From: CBDCUI01 sp965223115
GTDB lineage: Bacteria; Pseudomonadota; Gammaproteobacteria; UBA4575
Direction of reading: 5' to 3'
Assembly (NCBI GenBank): GCA_965223115.1
Contig: OZ244982.1
Span: 1,054,001 to 1,118,000, forward strand
Length of the DNA: 64,000 nt
In this document: one piece after another, positions 1 to 8,415 of the stretch
How the letters are laid out: each line of letters begins with the position of its first letter
Numbering within the stretch: position 1 is the stretch's first letter
Notes under the pieces: generated by a model
Seen by the model: only the letters and a program-made list of their open reading frames with translations
What the model was told of the DNA's origin: nothing
Database searches by the model: none
Translations under genes and position numbers: made by a program

Positions 1-83
1 CCCCCCATATCCACAGCATAGGCAGAAGAACTAAATAATAAGTATAAACTTAACACAACAATATGCCGTGACCTTAAATGCAT
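1..83 (-). CDS. Exported protein, N-terminal fragment (runs off the window)
   Basis: An ATG at 83-81 opens a frame that reads MHLRSRHIVVLSLYLLFSSS followed by AYA and VDMG before the window ends. A basic start, a hydrophobic core and an A-x-A-like cleavage site make a typical Sec signal peptide, so the product is probably periplasmic or outer membrane. The mature part lies outside the window and the family cannot be told. The upstream ribosome binding site is weak. The call rests only on the signal-peptide pattern. Confidence 0.5.
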   Translation of the reverse strand, partial: MHLRSRHIVVLSLYLLFSSSAYAVDMG

Positions 84-162
84 AATTTTTATATAGTTTT
101 TGTCTAAAAGTTGTTAGGTAGTGGAACACTATAGAAAAACTCAAGCATGTAGTTTACCCATG

Positions 163-191
163 AAAAACAAAACCCGCCACGGGGGCGGGTT
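163..191 (-). terminator. Rho-independent terminator, minus strand
   Basis: AACCCGCC (171-178), a 5-nt loop and GGCGGGTT (184-191) form an 8-bp GC-rich stem. On the minus strand it is followed by a T-rich tract (163-170). It lies 30 bp beyond the stop codon of the decayed frame at 220-402 and may be that former gene's terminator. It now probably ends ribB transcripts. Confidence 0.8.
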
Positions 192-219
192 GATACTTGC
201 CTTTCTTTGCGTAATGACT

Positions 220-402
220 TTAGCTTTTATATTTTTTAATTAATGACCCAACTAGAGGAGAAAGGGCTGCTAAATGTTCTCTACGCTAGGCAGATGGTTT
301 CAGAAGTTATTATATAGTTATTGCTCCTTCTGGATTCTCTATATATCGCCTCTCAACGCTATAGAGATTTATGGAACCACCAAGCAGTAAAGTACCACAG
401 CT
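220..402 (-). pseudogene. Possible remnant of the 3' end of a decayed gene
   Basis: One minus-strand frame reads through 183 bases with three internal stops (TAA TAA, then TAG) and ends in REHLAALSPLVGSLIKKYKS before a TAA. The last 20 residues look protein-like. A strong terminator follows 30 bp later, as expected after a real gene. I cannot identify the family. It may be chance, since the frame is short; the terminator is the main support. Confidence 0.3.
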
Positions 403-707
403 TTATGCAAAGATGTACATTAAAAATGAGGTTAAATTACTTGATGTTGTTAAGTTTTTAATATCTTAATTTAAAATTGATATATAAATCAATAATATAT
501 ATTATATACTTTATAAAAATAATTTAAAATAATTGTATCTACTTGTATTTTATGAAGAATTGACTAGTTGCAAATACAACCAATGACCAGTGGTATATTA
601 CCTTTGGCATCATAGTAAATATTTACCCCATTAGTCTCAATACTTGAGAGCCTTTTAAAAAAACGCTCAAATGCATGAAATCTAAATAATCAAATCAACA
701 GACAGAG
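403..707. other. AT-rich intergenic stretch
   Basis: This stretch downstream of ribB is very AT-rich (long runs of A, T and TA steps around 450-540). I see no credible gene, RNA gene or repeat in it. Confidence 0.5.
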
Positions 708-1352
708 TTAGTTTTCTTCTATTACAGCTTCACATTGCAATCGATACTTAATTAGATTCTTTATAGTAAGTATTTTTAAGTGATACTTTTTTGCATATTC
801 AAAAAGGTCTGGTAATCTCGCCATCGTGCCGTCATCTTTCATAATTTCACAAAGCACACCTGCAGGATACAAACCCGCGAGTTGCATTAGATCCACCGTT
901 GCTTCTGTATGGCCTTCACGTTTGAACACCCCACCTTTTGTAGCACGTAGTGGAAAAATATGACCTGGACGTGCCAAATCACTTGCGTTACAAACAGGAT
1001 TAGCAAGGGCTTGTATTGTTTTACATCGGTCAGCAGCCGAAATCCCAGTTGTCGTACCATGCTTATAATCGACAGAAACGGTAAAAGGTGTGTTGTGTAA
1101 GGCATCATTTTCATTTGCCTCAACCATCAAACCTAAATCCAGCATATTACAACGTTCTTCAGTGATGGCAGCACATATTAAGCCTCTACCATGAGTAGCC
1201 ATAAAATTCACCATGTCTGGTGTACATTTGTCTGCTGCACCTATTAAATCACCTTCATTTTCACGCGATTCATTATCAACTACTATAACTAGCCTGCCTG
1301 ACTTCAAGTCATCTAAAACTTCTGGAACAGAATTAAACTTAAACTCACTCAT
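708..1352 (-). CDS. ribB: 3,4-dihydroxy-2-butanone-4-phosphate synthase RibB
   Basis: This 214-residue protein is the size of stand-alone RibB. It converts ribulose 5-phosphate to 3,4-dihydroxy-2-butanone 4-phosphate plus formate for riboflavin and FMN synthesis in the cytoplasm. Family motifs are RENEGD near residue 30, HGTTTGISA near 97, RPGHIFPLRA near 127 and GHTEATVDL near 145. It has no GTP cyclohydrolase II domain, unlike the RibBA protein at 10706-11947, whose first half it resembles closely. The window therefore has two copies of this activity. No FMN riboswitch is visible upstream. The tRNA-Leu gene lies 115 bp upstream. Confidence 0.93.
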   Translation of the reverse strand: MSEFKFNSVPEVLDDLKSGRLVIVVDNESRENEGDLIGAADKCTPDMVNFMATHGRGLICAAITEERCNMLDLGLMVEANENDALHNTPFTVSVDYKHGTTTGISAADRCKTIQALANPVCNASDLARPGHIFPLRATKGGVFKREGHTEATVDLMQLAGLYPAGVLCEIMKDDGTMARLPDLFEYAKKYHLKILTIKNLIKYRLQCEAVIEEN

Positions 1353-1467
1353 AAAATGCTCATTAGATTTAGTTTAATAATTTGATTCAGTAATACAATA
1401 TTCTCTCTAGCAGGCCTTACTAGATAAATTTTTGACCTAAGAACAAATATCATTTGCCTATAATTGG

Positions 1468-1552
1468 TGCCCGGGGCCGGAGTCGAACCGGCACGCCTTA
1501 TACAGGCGAGGGATTTTAAGTCCCTTGCGTCTACCAATTCCGCCACCCGGGC
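1468..1552 (-). tRNA. leuZ: tRNA-Leu (anticodon UAA)
   Basis: The minus strand folds as an 85-nt class II tRNA starting GCCCGGGTGG. The anticodon loop is CTTAAAA (anticodon TAA), the variable arm is long, the T arm is GGTTCGACTCC, and CCA is encoded at 1467-1465. It is the last member of the Gly-Cys-Leu tRNA series that follows uvrC-pgsA in E. coli, here separated from its partners. Confidence 0.97.
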
Positions 1553-1678
1553 AAGAGGAATAGAAGTTAGACTAAATTCTAATATTAGCACTTATTGTAG
1601 CATCGACTAATGATCCGTCTACTAAGCCTGAAAATATGCGCAACAATAATTACTACAGAAAATTAGGTGTATGTCTGC

Positions 1679-1969
1679 TTATATATAATTTGAGTCAATA
1701 GCTTTTTTGTGCCTTAGCAGTAAACGACTTAATTTCATTGCGGATTTGTGGTCAAAATCAAGACCCATTCTGTTTTCAACAATATCGATCAGAAGTTTCT
1801 TAATTTCCTCAGCTGACTTGTTAGACTCTAGATAGCTAATCAACTCTGGCACATACCTACTGTACATATCTCGTGCATATGGCTCACCTTTTAAGTTAAA
1901 CGGATCCCAAACATAGAAAAGTACTTCGTCTACTCGCCTCTCAAGTTCATTTAGCTGAGTATTTGCCAT
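1679..1969 (-). CDS. Conserved hypothetical protein, 96 residues
   Basis: This small soluble protein has no signal peptide or membrane segment. A recognisable stretch is VDEVLFYVWDPF with EPYARD shortly after, then a helical middle and ENRMGL. The pattern resembles small uncharacterised bacterial proteins that start with a V-W-D-P segment; I know no function. It starts 9 bases after the lpdA stop and is probably co-transcribed with lpdA and perhaps acs. No clear ribosome binding site is visible, so it may be translated by coupling. Confidence 0.7.
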   Translation of the reverse strand: MANTQLNELERRVDEVLFYVWDPFNLKGEPYARDMYSRYVPELISYLESNKSAEEIKKLLIDIVENRMGLDFDHKSAMKLSRLLLRHKKAIDSNYI

Positions 1970-1977
1970 ATATTAAG

Positions 1978-3669
1978 TTATTTTACATACAGATCCACTA
2001 TAGTTTTATCAACAACTTCGGCAGATAAACCGACTGTTTCTGATAAGGTTGGATGTGGGTGAATTAATTCTCCAAGTTCTTCTGAGGTACAGCCTTTATG
2101 AATAGCCAACGCGGCTTCAGATATTAATTCTCCTGCGTTTGTGCCAATAATTCCAGCACCAATTATTTTCTGTGATTCAGAGTCATACAGCGTTTTAGTA
2201 AAACCTTCTTTCCTTTCTATACTCAATGCCCTTCCACTGGCAGCCCATGGGAAAATCCCTTTTTTGTAGTCAATATTTAACTCTTTTGCACTATTTTCTG
2301 TTATTCCAACCCAGGCTATTTCAGGATCTGTATAGGCTACTGATGGTATTAAACTGGCATCAAAATGACTATCTTTTCCAGCAATAGCTTCTGCAGCTAC
2401 TTTTCCTTCATGTGTAGCTTTATGGGCAAGCATAGGCTGTCCAACAACATCACCAATTGCAAATATATTGTTTACATTTGTACGCATTTGATCATCCGTG
2501 GCAATAAAGCCTCGATCATCTACATTTACACCTGCTTTTTCTGCGCCGATAAGGTTACCATTAGGTTTTCGCCCTACAGCAATCAAAACTTGATCAAAAA
2601 CATCCCTATTTCTTGAACTTGTATCTTCGTATTTAACATACATACCATTAAGAGTCGATTCAATACTCGTTACCTTTGTACTAAGAAATATATTTTCATA
2701 CATACCAGCAATTCGTTGATGAAGTGGTTTTACTAAATCTGGATCTGCCCCTGGAATTAGAGTATCTGCAAATTCAATAATAGTAACTTTTGCCCCTAGC
2801 TCATGATAAACCGTAGCCATTTCGAGTCCAATAATTCCACCTCCCACTACAAGCAACCTATCTGGAATATTACCTATCTCTAATGCTTCCGTTGAAGTTA
2901 AAACTCGAGAATCGTCGTGTGGGAAATCAGGTATCTTTATTGGTTCTGAGCCTGCCGCTATTATTGCCTGATCAAACTTTATTGAGATTTTTGTTACATC
3001 ATCTATATCAACATTTACCTCATTTGATGAGGTAAATGTACCCACTCCTTTAACAACTTTAACTTTTCTTTGTTTTGCTAAACTCGTAAGTCCATTGGTA
3101 AGCTGCAAAATAACTTTATTTTTCCAATTACGTAGCTTATTTATATCAAGTTCTGTCGGTGAAAATTTTATTCCAAAATCAGACATTTCTTTCGTTTCAC
3201 TTATAATTTTGGCAACATGCAATAAAGCTTTAGATGGAATGCAACCAACGTTCAAACACACACCACCCAATGTATGACTTTTTTCTACCAGTACTACTTT
3301 TTTTCCTAGATCCGCTGCACGGAATGCAGCAGAATATCCACCTGGACCTGCTCCCAAAACCACGACTTGTGTAACTAAATCTTCATTTACAACTTCTACT
3401 GGTTTTTCTGCATTTTCGTTTGTGGATTTATTTACTTCGATAACTAAAATTGAATCTCCAACCGATACCGTATCACCCGTAGAACAGAGTACTTCACGTA
3501 TCGTTCCACTATAAGGTGAAGGGATTTCAATTATAGTTTTTTCAGTTTCAACCGAAACGATGCTATCGCCTACGTTTACTTCATCACCAACGTTAACCCA
3601 TATCTCTTCAATAGGAACGTTATCTACCCCTTCAAGATCAGGTATATCAATTTTAATTAAATTTTCCAT
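1978..3669 (-). CDS. lpdA: Dihydrolipoamide dehydrogenase with N-terminal lipoyl domain
   Basis: This FAD enzyme reoxidises lipoyl groups of 2-oxo-acid dehydrogenase complexes with NAD+. An N-terminal biotinyl/lipoyl domain (about residues 1-80) carries its lysine in VETEKTIIEI. It is followed by the FAD site VVLGAGPGGYSAAFRA, the redox disulfide CLNVGCIPSKA, the NAD site VVGGGIIGLEMA and the C-terminal HPHPTLSE His-Glu pair. ATG 3669 is chosen; four residues upstream only a TTG is available. No E1 or E2 genes lie nearby, so which complex it serves is unknown. The acs gene lies 107 bp upstream on the same strand. Confidence 0.92.
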   Translation of the reverse strand: MENLIKIDIPDLEGVDNVPIEEIWVNVGDEVNVGDSIVSVETEKTIIEIPSPYSGTIREVLCSTGDTVSVGDSILVIEVNKSTNENAEKPVEVVNEDLVTQVVVLGAGPGGYSAAFRAADLGKKVVLVEKSHTLGGVCLNVGCIPSKALLHVAKIISETKEMSDFGIKFSPTELDINKLRNWKNKVILQLTNGLTSLAKQRKVKVVKGVGTFTSSNEVNVDIDDVTKISIKFDQAIIAAGSEPIKIPDFPHDDSRVLTSTEALEIGNIPDRLLVVGGGIIGLEMATVYHELGAKVTIIEFADTLIPGADPDLVKPLHQRIAGMYENIFLSTKVTSIESTLNGMYVKYEDTSSRNRDVFDQVLIAVGRKPNGNLIGAEKAGVNVDDRGFIATDDQMRTNVNNIFAIGDVVGQPMLAHKATHEGKVAAEAIAGKDSHFDASLIPSVAYTDPEIAWVGITENSAKELNIDYKKGIFPWAASGRALSIERKEGFTKTLYDSESQKIIGAGIIGTNAGELISEAALAIHKGCTSEELGELIHPHPTLSETVGLSAEVVDKTIVDLYVK

Positions 3670-3776
3670 AAACGATGGCAATAGCTTAATTTATATTTAA
3701 GAATATATTTAAAAATTATTTAAGCCTTTGAAATATTTCAGATTATTCTGATTTTTTGTCAGCTTTGATTTAAAAA

Positions 3777-5684
3777 TTAGTTAGACTGACTACTAGAACA
3801 ACTTTGTATTAAGTCATTAACAATTGATGGATTTACTAATGTTGTAGTATCACCCATATCTTCAAAGTCATTATTAGCAATTTTCCTTAAAATTCGTCTT
3901 ACGATTTTTCCACTTCGAGTTTTTGGCAATTCAGATGAACAATGAATTATGTCTGGTTTCGCAATCGCACTAATTTCTTTTCGTACTAATTGCTCGAGCT
4001 CAGAATTCAGCCCTTCATATGGTTGCGAATCCTTATTCAATGCCACAAAAGCACAAATACCCTCACCTTTTACAGAGTGTGGATAACCTACAACTGCAGC
4101 TTCTGCGATAGACTGATGTTGGATAAGTGCGCTTTCAATTTCTGTGGCACCAATTAGATGGCCAGATACATTTAATGTATCGTCGGTACGCCCCGTAATA
4201 CGTATATAGCCTTGATCATCTATTGATGCACGATCGCTTGGAAAATAATAACCACCTTTAGCTCTATTAGTGAAATATGTTTCTTCAAATCTCTTATGAT
4301 CACCAAATATTGTAAGCATCTGCCCTGGCCAAGGATGCTTAATAACTAAGTTACCTTTCTTTTCATTAATCAAATTATCTTGATCATCCACTAATGCAGG
4401 AGCAATTCCTAAAAATGGTTTAGCTTGAGTACCACATTTATCAGTGACTTCTCCAGGCAATTGAGATATCAGCACACCACCTGTTTCTGTTTGCCACCAG
4501 GTATCTATTATCGGACAACGTTTTTTCCCTACTACTTCAAAATACCAATTCCATGTTTCAGTATCTATAGGTTCCCCAACTGTGCCTAACAACTGCAAAC
4601 TGTCTAGTGAATATTTTAAAACTGGTTCATTACCATATGCTGTTAAGGTCCGTAAAATAGTTGGAGCAGTGTAAAAAGTATTCACTTGATATTTGTCTAC
4701 AATCTGCCAGTACCTACTTGGATCGGGAAATGTTGGTACACCTTCGAACATCAATGTAGTTGCCCCATTTGATAATGGGCCATAAAGTACATAAGAGTGG
4801 CCTGTGACCCAACCTAAATCTGCCGTACACCAATAAATATCGTTTTCTTTATAATCAAAAACATATTTAAATGTTATGCTTACATATAATAAATAACCCG
4901 CTGACCCATGTAGTATTCCTTTCGGCTTACCCGTTGAGCCTGATGTATAAAGTATAAATAACGGGTCATTTGCACCCATTTCTGTAACTGGACAATTTAT
5001 TGAAACTTTATCCATTTGTTCGTGATACCACAGATCACGATCTGCTAGCATATTTGTTTTATTTTGTGTCCGCTCAACAACGATCACACAATTAACATCT
5101 GGGCAATTTGTAAGTGCTTCATCAACTATATTTTTAATTGGTATTATTTTGCCTCCACGTAATCCTTCATTCGCAGTTATTACAAGATTACAATCTGCAT
5201 CAGTTATTCTGTCTTGTAGAGACTTAGCTGAAAACCCACCAAAAACTACTGAATGTATTGCACCAATTCTTGCACATGCTAGCATTGCTACTGCTGTTTC
5301 AACAATGAGTGGCATATAAATGCAAACTCGATCACCTTTGTTTACATTATTATTAATTAATACATTTGAAAATTTACATACTTCTTCATGCAATTGCTTA
5401 TAAGTTAAAGTTCTTGTTTCTTCTCCATCATCACTCTCCCAAATAATTGCAACTTTATCTCCTCGTTCTTCTAAATGACGATCAACACAATTATGAGTGA
5501 CATTTAATTTTCCACCGACAAACCATTTTGCATGGGTTTTATCAGTATCTTGAATCATCACTTCATTCCATGGAGAGATCCACTCTAAAAATTGATTTGC
5601 TTGAGATTCCCAAAATGCTTTTGGGTCGCTTAGAGACTGTTGATAGAGTGCCTCATAATTGAATTCAGATGATAAATTTCCCAT
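3777..5684 (-). CDS. acsA: Acetyl-CoA synthetase, AMP-forming
   Basis: This 635-residue enzyme activates acetate to acetyl-CoA through acetyl-AMP. Landmarks are VVFGGFSA near residue 147, the P-loop-like YTSGSTGKPKG near 247, WWQTETGG near 395, the hinge region RTDDTLNVSG near 500, and C-terminal PKTRSGKIVRR, whose lysine is the known acetylation target in this family. Length is normal. It lies downstream of the two OsmC genes on the same strand (155 bp gap) and upstream of lpdA. Together with the sulfur-type monooxygenase genes it could handle C2 carbon, but that is inference. Confidence 0.95.
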   Translation of the reverse strand: MGNLSSEFNYEALYQQSLSDPKAFWESQANQFLEWISPWNEVMIQDTDKTHAKWFVGGKLNVTHNCVDRHLEERGDKVAIIWESDDGEETRTLTYKQLHEEVCKFSNVLINNNVNKGDRVCIYMPLIVETAVAMLACARIGAIHSVVFGGFSAKSLQDRITDADCNLVITANEGLRGGKIIPIKNIVDEALTNCPDVNCVIVVERTQNKTNMLADRDLWYHEQMDKVSINCPVTEMGANDPLFILYTSGSTGKPKGILHGSAGYLLYVSITFKYVFDYKENDIYWCTADLGWVTGHSYVLYGPLSNGATTLMFEGVPTFPDPSRYWQIVDKYQVNTFYTAPTILRTLTAYGNEPVLKYSLDSLQLLGTVGEPIDTETWNWYFEVVGKKRCPIIDTWWQTETGGVLISQLPGEVTDKCGTQAKPFLGIAPALVDDQDNLINEKKGNLVIKHPWPGQMLTIFGDHKRFEETYFTNRAKGGYYFPSDRASIDDQGYIRITGRTDDTLNVSGHLIGATEIESALIQHQSIAEAAVVGYPHSVKGEGICAFVALNKDSQPYEGLNSELEQLVRKEISAIAKPDIIHCSSELPKTRSGKIVRRILRKIANNDFEDMGDTTTLVNPSIVNDLIQSCSSSQSN

Positions 5685-5839
5685 ATGTAAAACCTGGCTA
5701 ATTAGCCTATATTGATTTAAATCGAAGTTATATTTTGTATTTATATAACGGTGATAGTTTAAAAATATAGGTATATATCTCCTTAATTTATTAGATTACT
5801 TCCTTGTTCTAAATCTCAATTAGTGCCACAAACAGAAAA

Positions 5840-6448
5840 TTATTTTCTACGAACAACACCAAGTATTTTTTGCAAAAAAGAAGTCTTAGGTTTTTGATCA
5901 AAGACTTCATCATTAATTTTTGTAGAACCATCTACACTCACAGACCTTGTTAACATATCCATAACCGGACACTGTTTTTCAACATCTTCAACAAGTGCTT
6001 GCAATTGGTCTTTTGGTGAAGAACTTTTTATCTTTGTTTCATAATTTATACTTGAGAACCCAGGATAAATTGTCCCTTCCCCTTGCCCTTGCATTCCCAA
6101 TAACCCTCTTACGTCTAAGCTCGCCTTTAAGGTTACTTCGCACTCTTCTAGCTGAACTCCTCTTACAGACGCCAAAGCTGCATACATGATTTGTTGACAT
6201 GACCCCAAAGCAGCCAAAACCAATTCAACAGGGCTCGCACTTAGATCGTCTCCTCCAAAAGCTGGAGGCTCATCTACTAATAATTTATGTGCCCTGCGAA
6301 TCTGGTTTTTACACAATGTCCCCCCTTCCCACTGTGTATTAACATAGTATTTAAACTTACCAAAATCTGGGTCTTCGTTTGCCTTATCAATAATGTTACT
6401 AACAGAAACCTTTACATTTTCTAAACTTTTTATATTGTCTTCACTCAT
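5840..6448 (-). CDS. OsmC family protein, copy 1
   Basis: This OsmC/Ohr-fold protein has 202 residues. The two family cysteines are in LAALGSCQQIMYA (near residue 85) and KQCPVMDML (near 160). OsmC proteins usually reduce organic hydroperoxides through this Cys pair. The DLSASPVELVLAALGSC segment is diagnostic. It is a tandem paralogue of the gene at 6490-7065, from which it is separated by 41 bp; both have a long N-terminal extension before the core. It should be co-transcribed from the sigma-54 promoter at 7113-7128. The substrate is unknown. Confidence 0.85.
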   Translation of the reverse strand: MSEDNIKSLENVKVSVSNIIDKANEDPDFGKFKYYVNTQWEGGTLCKNQIRRAHKLLVDEPPAFGGDDLSASPVELVLAALGSCQQIMYAALASVRGVQLEECEVTLKASLDVRGLLGMQGQGEGTIYPGFSSINYETKIKSSSPKDQLQALVEDVEKQCPVMDMLTRSVSVDGSTKINDEVFDQKPKTSFLQKILGVVRRK

Positions 6449-6489
6449 GTATATATTTTACTTAATAAATAATTCTTATTCTTTCTCTA

Positions 6490-7065
6490 TCAAATACATG
6501 CAACCTTATCATCCTGCTTTATTAAATCTTGGCCATTAGAAATTACAGAACTAGAAATCTCTACTTTCCTGGTTAACATATCTAATACTGGACATTGCCG
6601 TTCAACGGCTTCCACTAAGGCACTTAGCTGTGCATTTGAAGCACTACTTTTTATATTTGTTTCATAGTCAATTCTAGAAAATCCAGGACATACTGCTTCT
6701 TTAGTTTCAACTCCTAACAAACCTCTTATATCAAGCTCAGCGGTGAGTGTAACCTCACACTCTTCTAATTCAATATCCATACGCGAAGCCACTACTGAAT
6801 ACATAATTTCTTGGCAAGTACCTAATGCGGTAAGAATTAATTCAACCGGACTCACTCCTAAATCACAGCCTCCTAGTATAGGTTTTTCATCAACAACTAA
6901 ATTATGCTCGTTACGAACTCTGGCTTTACATAATGCGCCACCTTCCCAATGCGTATTCACACTGTATCTGAATTTTCCAAAATTTGAGTCTTTTGTAGTT
7001 CTATTGATAAGATTTTGTACAGAATCTTTTACATCCATTAGTTCTCTAATGTTCTCATGATTCAT
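6490..7065 (-). CDS. OsmC family protein, copy 2
   Basis: This 191-residue OsmC-fold protein closely parallels the next gene: DFGKFRY, WEGGALC, DLGVSPVELILTALGTCQ and RQCPVLDML line up. Both reactive cysteines are present. The start is fixed by GAGGT eight bases before ATG 7065. It is the first gene after a -24/-12 promoter at 7113-7128, with a short leader of about 37 nt. That places peroxide or thiol chemistry in the same sigma-54 regulon as the SfnG-like monooxygenase, perhaps to deal with reactive by-products. That role is inference. Confidence 0.85.
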   Translation of the reverse strand: MNHENIRELMDVKDSVQNLINRTTKDSNFGKFRYSVNTHWEGGALCKARVRNEHNLVVDEKPILGGCDLGVSPVELILTALGTCQEIMYSVVASRMDIELEECEVTLTAELDIRGLLGVETKEAVCPGFSRIDYETNIKSSASNAQLSALVEAVERQCPVLDMLTRKVEISSSVISNGQDLIKQDDKVACI

Positions 7066-7112
7066 GCAGTCTACCTCAGGGTTAAATAATTGACTAAGTT
7101 ACTGAATATAAT

Positions 7113-7128
7113 TGCAATTTATAGGCCA
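7113..7128 (-). promoter_or_regulatory. Sigma-54 promoter for the OsmC pair
   Basis: The minus strand reads TGGCCT-ATAAA-TTGCA against consensus TGGCAC-N5-TTGCW. The invariant GG and GC are 10 bp apart as required. The predicted transcript starts near 7102, 37 nt before the ATG. Confidence 0.75.
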
Positions 7129-7200
7129 TATTTGAGATGAAAGGTAAACTGCTGATTAATTATGAATTTAATAACTATTTTATTAATGAGAACCTCTCTC

Positions 7201-7281
7201 GAAACAAGAACGTTTCATTAATGCGGTTTTGATATGATCAAAATGAAACATATCAATTATCAATGCTACTATGAAACGTAT
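7201..7281. promoter_or_regulatory. Half-site cluster upstream of the OsmC sigma-54 promoter
   Basis: Several pieces of the dyad seen at the ribBA promoter recur here: GAAAC at 7201, ACGTTTC at 7210-7216, TGAAACAT at 7244 and TATGAAACGTAT ending at 7281. The last matches one arm of the ribBA palindrome over 12 bases. They lie 75-155 bp upstream of the -24 element, the usual distance for NtrC-type enhancer sites. No site here is a full dyad. Confidence 0.45.
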
Positions 7282-7415
7282 ATTTATATAGTGATAAACG
7301 GCTGCAAAATTATTGAATTGATTATTAAAAACAAAACTAATTCAAATATAGTTTTGGTAGTTAGCGTTCACATTTTATTTACTTAACAAAACAATCAATT
7401 AATTTTGCAGGTTTA

Positions 7416-7982
7416 TTATGAGGTATTACATTCATACACATCTGATATACGAAATGTAAACTTATCACGCACCTTGTCATAAAAATACCAATCCAAGGCT
7501 TTATTCATAATAGAGTAGGAAAGTGCATTCCAGGGAATTTCTTGCTTTTGAAAATACTTAGATTCAAGACTTTCTTCAGTGGAGCAAGCATTTTTATTTT
7601 GAGTCTTGCCTCTGAAGATAAAATAAACTTGATTAATATTCGGGCATGAGAAGACTATATATAGATGCATTTCTTTTACTAATACATTCGTTTCTTCTTT
7701 CGTTTCTCGTATAGCTGCTTCTAATATAGTTTCATCGTTCTCCATGTAACCTGATGGTAATGTCCAATATCCCACACGTGGTTTAATTGCTCTTTTACAC
7801 AACAAGATCTTTTCATCACACTCAACGATACTGCCAACAAGTATCTTAGGATATTCATAATGAATCGTATCACATTGATTACATATACTTCTTTCTAGCA
7901 AATCACTGTTTGGTACTGAACGTATGAGTTTTGAACCACAGTAACAACAATAATTTAATTTAGTAGTTATAGATGTTGGTAT
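7416..7982 (-). CDS. Nudix hydrolase with N-terminal zinc ribbon
   Basis: This enzyme hydrolyses a nucleoside diphosphate derivative; which one cannot be told. The Nudix box GYMENDETILEAAIRETKEE ends in the expected R-E-x-x-E-E near residue 87. The first codon that could be TTG (7901) would cut off half of a zinc ribbon, CCYCG...CNQC. The same frame continues upstream with no ATG, GTG or TTG to an AUA at 7982-7980, placed six bases after AAGGAG and just before an in-frame stop. I therefore place the start at AUA. The family with such a ribbon includes ADP-ribose and NADH pyrophosphatase relatives. Confidence 0.75.
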   Translation of the reverse strand: MPTSITTKLNYCCYCGSKLIRSVPNSDLLERSICNQCDTIHYEYPKILVGSIVECDEKILLCKRAIKPRVGYWTLPSGYMENDETILEAAIRETKEETNVLVKEMHLYIVFSCPNINQVYFIFRGKTQNKNACSTEESLESKYFQKQEIPWNALSYSIMNKALDWYFYDKVRDKFTFRISDVYECNTS

Positions 7983-8060
7983 TGCTTACTCCTTATCTAA
8001 GTAAGACACAATTATTATAACTATTCTGGTTTGTATATTTTATTAATAGCCTCTTAAATT

Positions 8061-8366
8061 TTAATCATCATATAAATTGGTATATGTATCCATGCCAACT
8101 CCGCCATGATGCTTAGGGAATGCTGCGGTTATGTTAGTAACATGCTTAACAGGCATATTATTCCAAGTATCCTCTGCTTGTTGCATGTCTAAAACTTCTA
8201 TTTTCTCACTAGTATCATCCTGCAAGAAATAGTTTGAATTTAATGCTCTAAATAAATACTTATGATTAGCTTCATCATATGCTAATAAGGTAGAAGTATC
8301 AGTTCGATAGGTTTCCTCATCTACAACTTCTTGAAGTACTTTATACTTTGGATTATTTTGCGACAT
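8061..8366 (-). CDS. Hypothetical protein, 101 residues, end of the monooxygenase operon
   Basis: The product is acidic and soluble, with no signal peptide, membrane segment or known motif. Aromatic residues are common (Y and F in YKVLQEV, YLFRALNSNYF, DTYTNLYDD). A consensus AGGAGG precedes the ATG, as for the other genes in this operon. It starts 49 bp after the FMN reductase gene. I do not recognise the family; position suggests a role with the two-component monooxygenase. Confidence 0.75.
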   Translation of the reverse strand: MSQNNPKYKVLQEVVDEETYRTDTSTLLAYDEANHKYLFRALNSNYFLQDDTSEKIEVLDMQQAEDTWNNMPVKHVTNITAAFPKHHGGVGMDTYTNLYDD

Positions 8367-8415
8367 TTTTTCCTCCTATATACTTACAAAAACCATTTTT
8401 ATTAAGCTTCGTACA

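Noticed and set aside
1353..1467. FMN riboswitch upstream of ribB or ribBA
   Set aside because: I looked upstream of both genes (1353-1467, 11948-12120) for the conserved RFN element and saw none of its segments. Control of ribBA is better explained by the sigma-54 promoter.
1349..1591. Open frame overlapping the tRNA-Leu gene
   Set aside because: It runs through a complete tRNA, and its translation contains the common tRNA read-through peptide pattern; not a gene.
7229..7241. FNR box TTGAT-ATG-ATCAA in the OsmC upstream region
   Set aside because: The spacer is 3 bp instead of 4, which does not fit FNR or CRP-family spacing. It is kept only as part of an AT-rich palindromic region.
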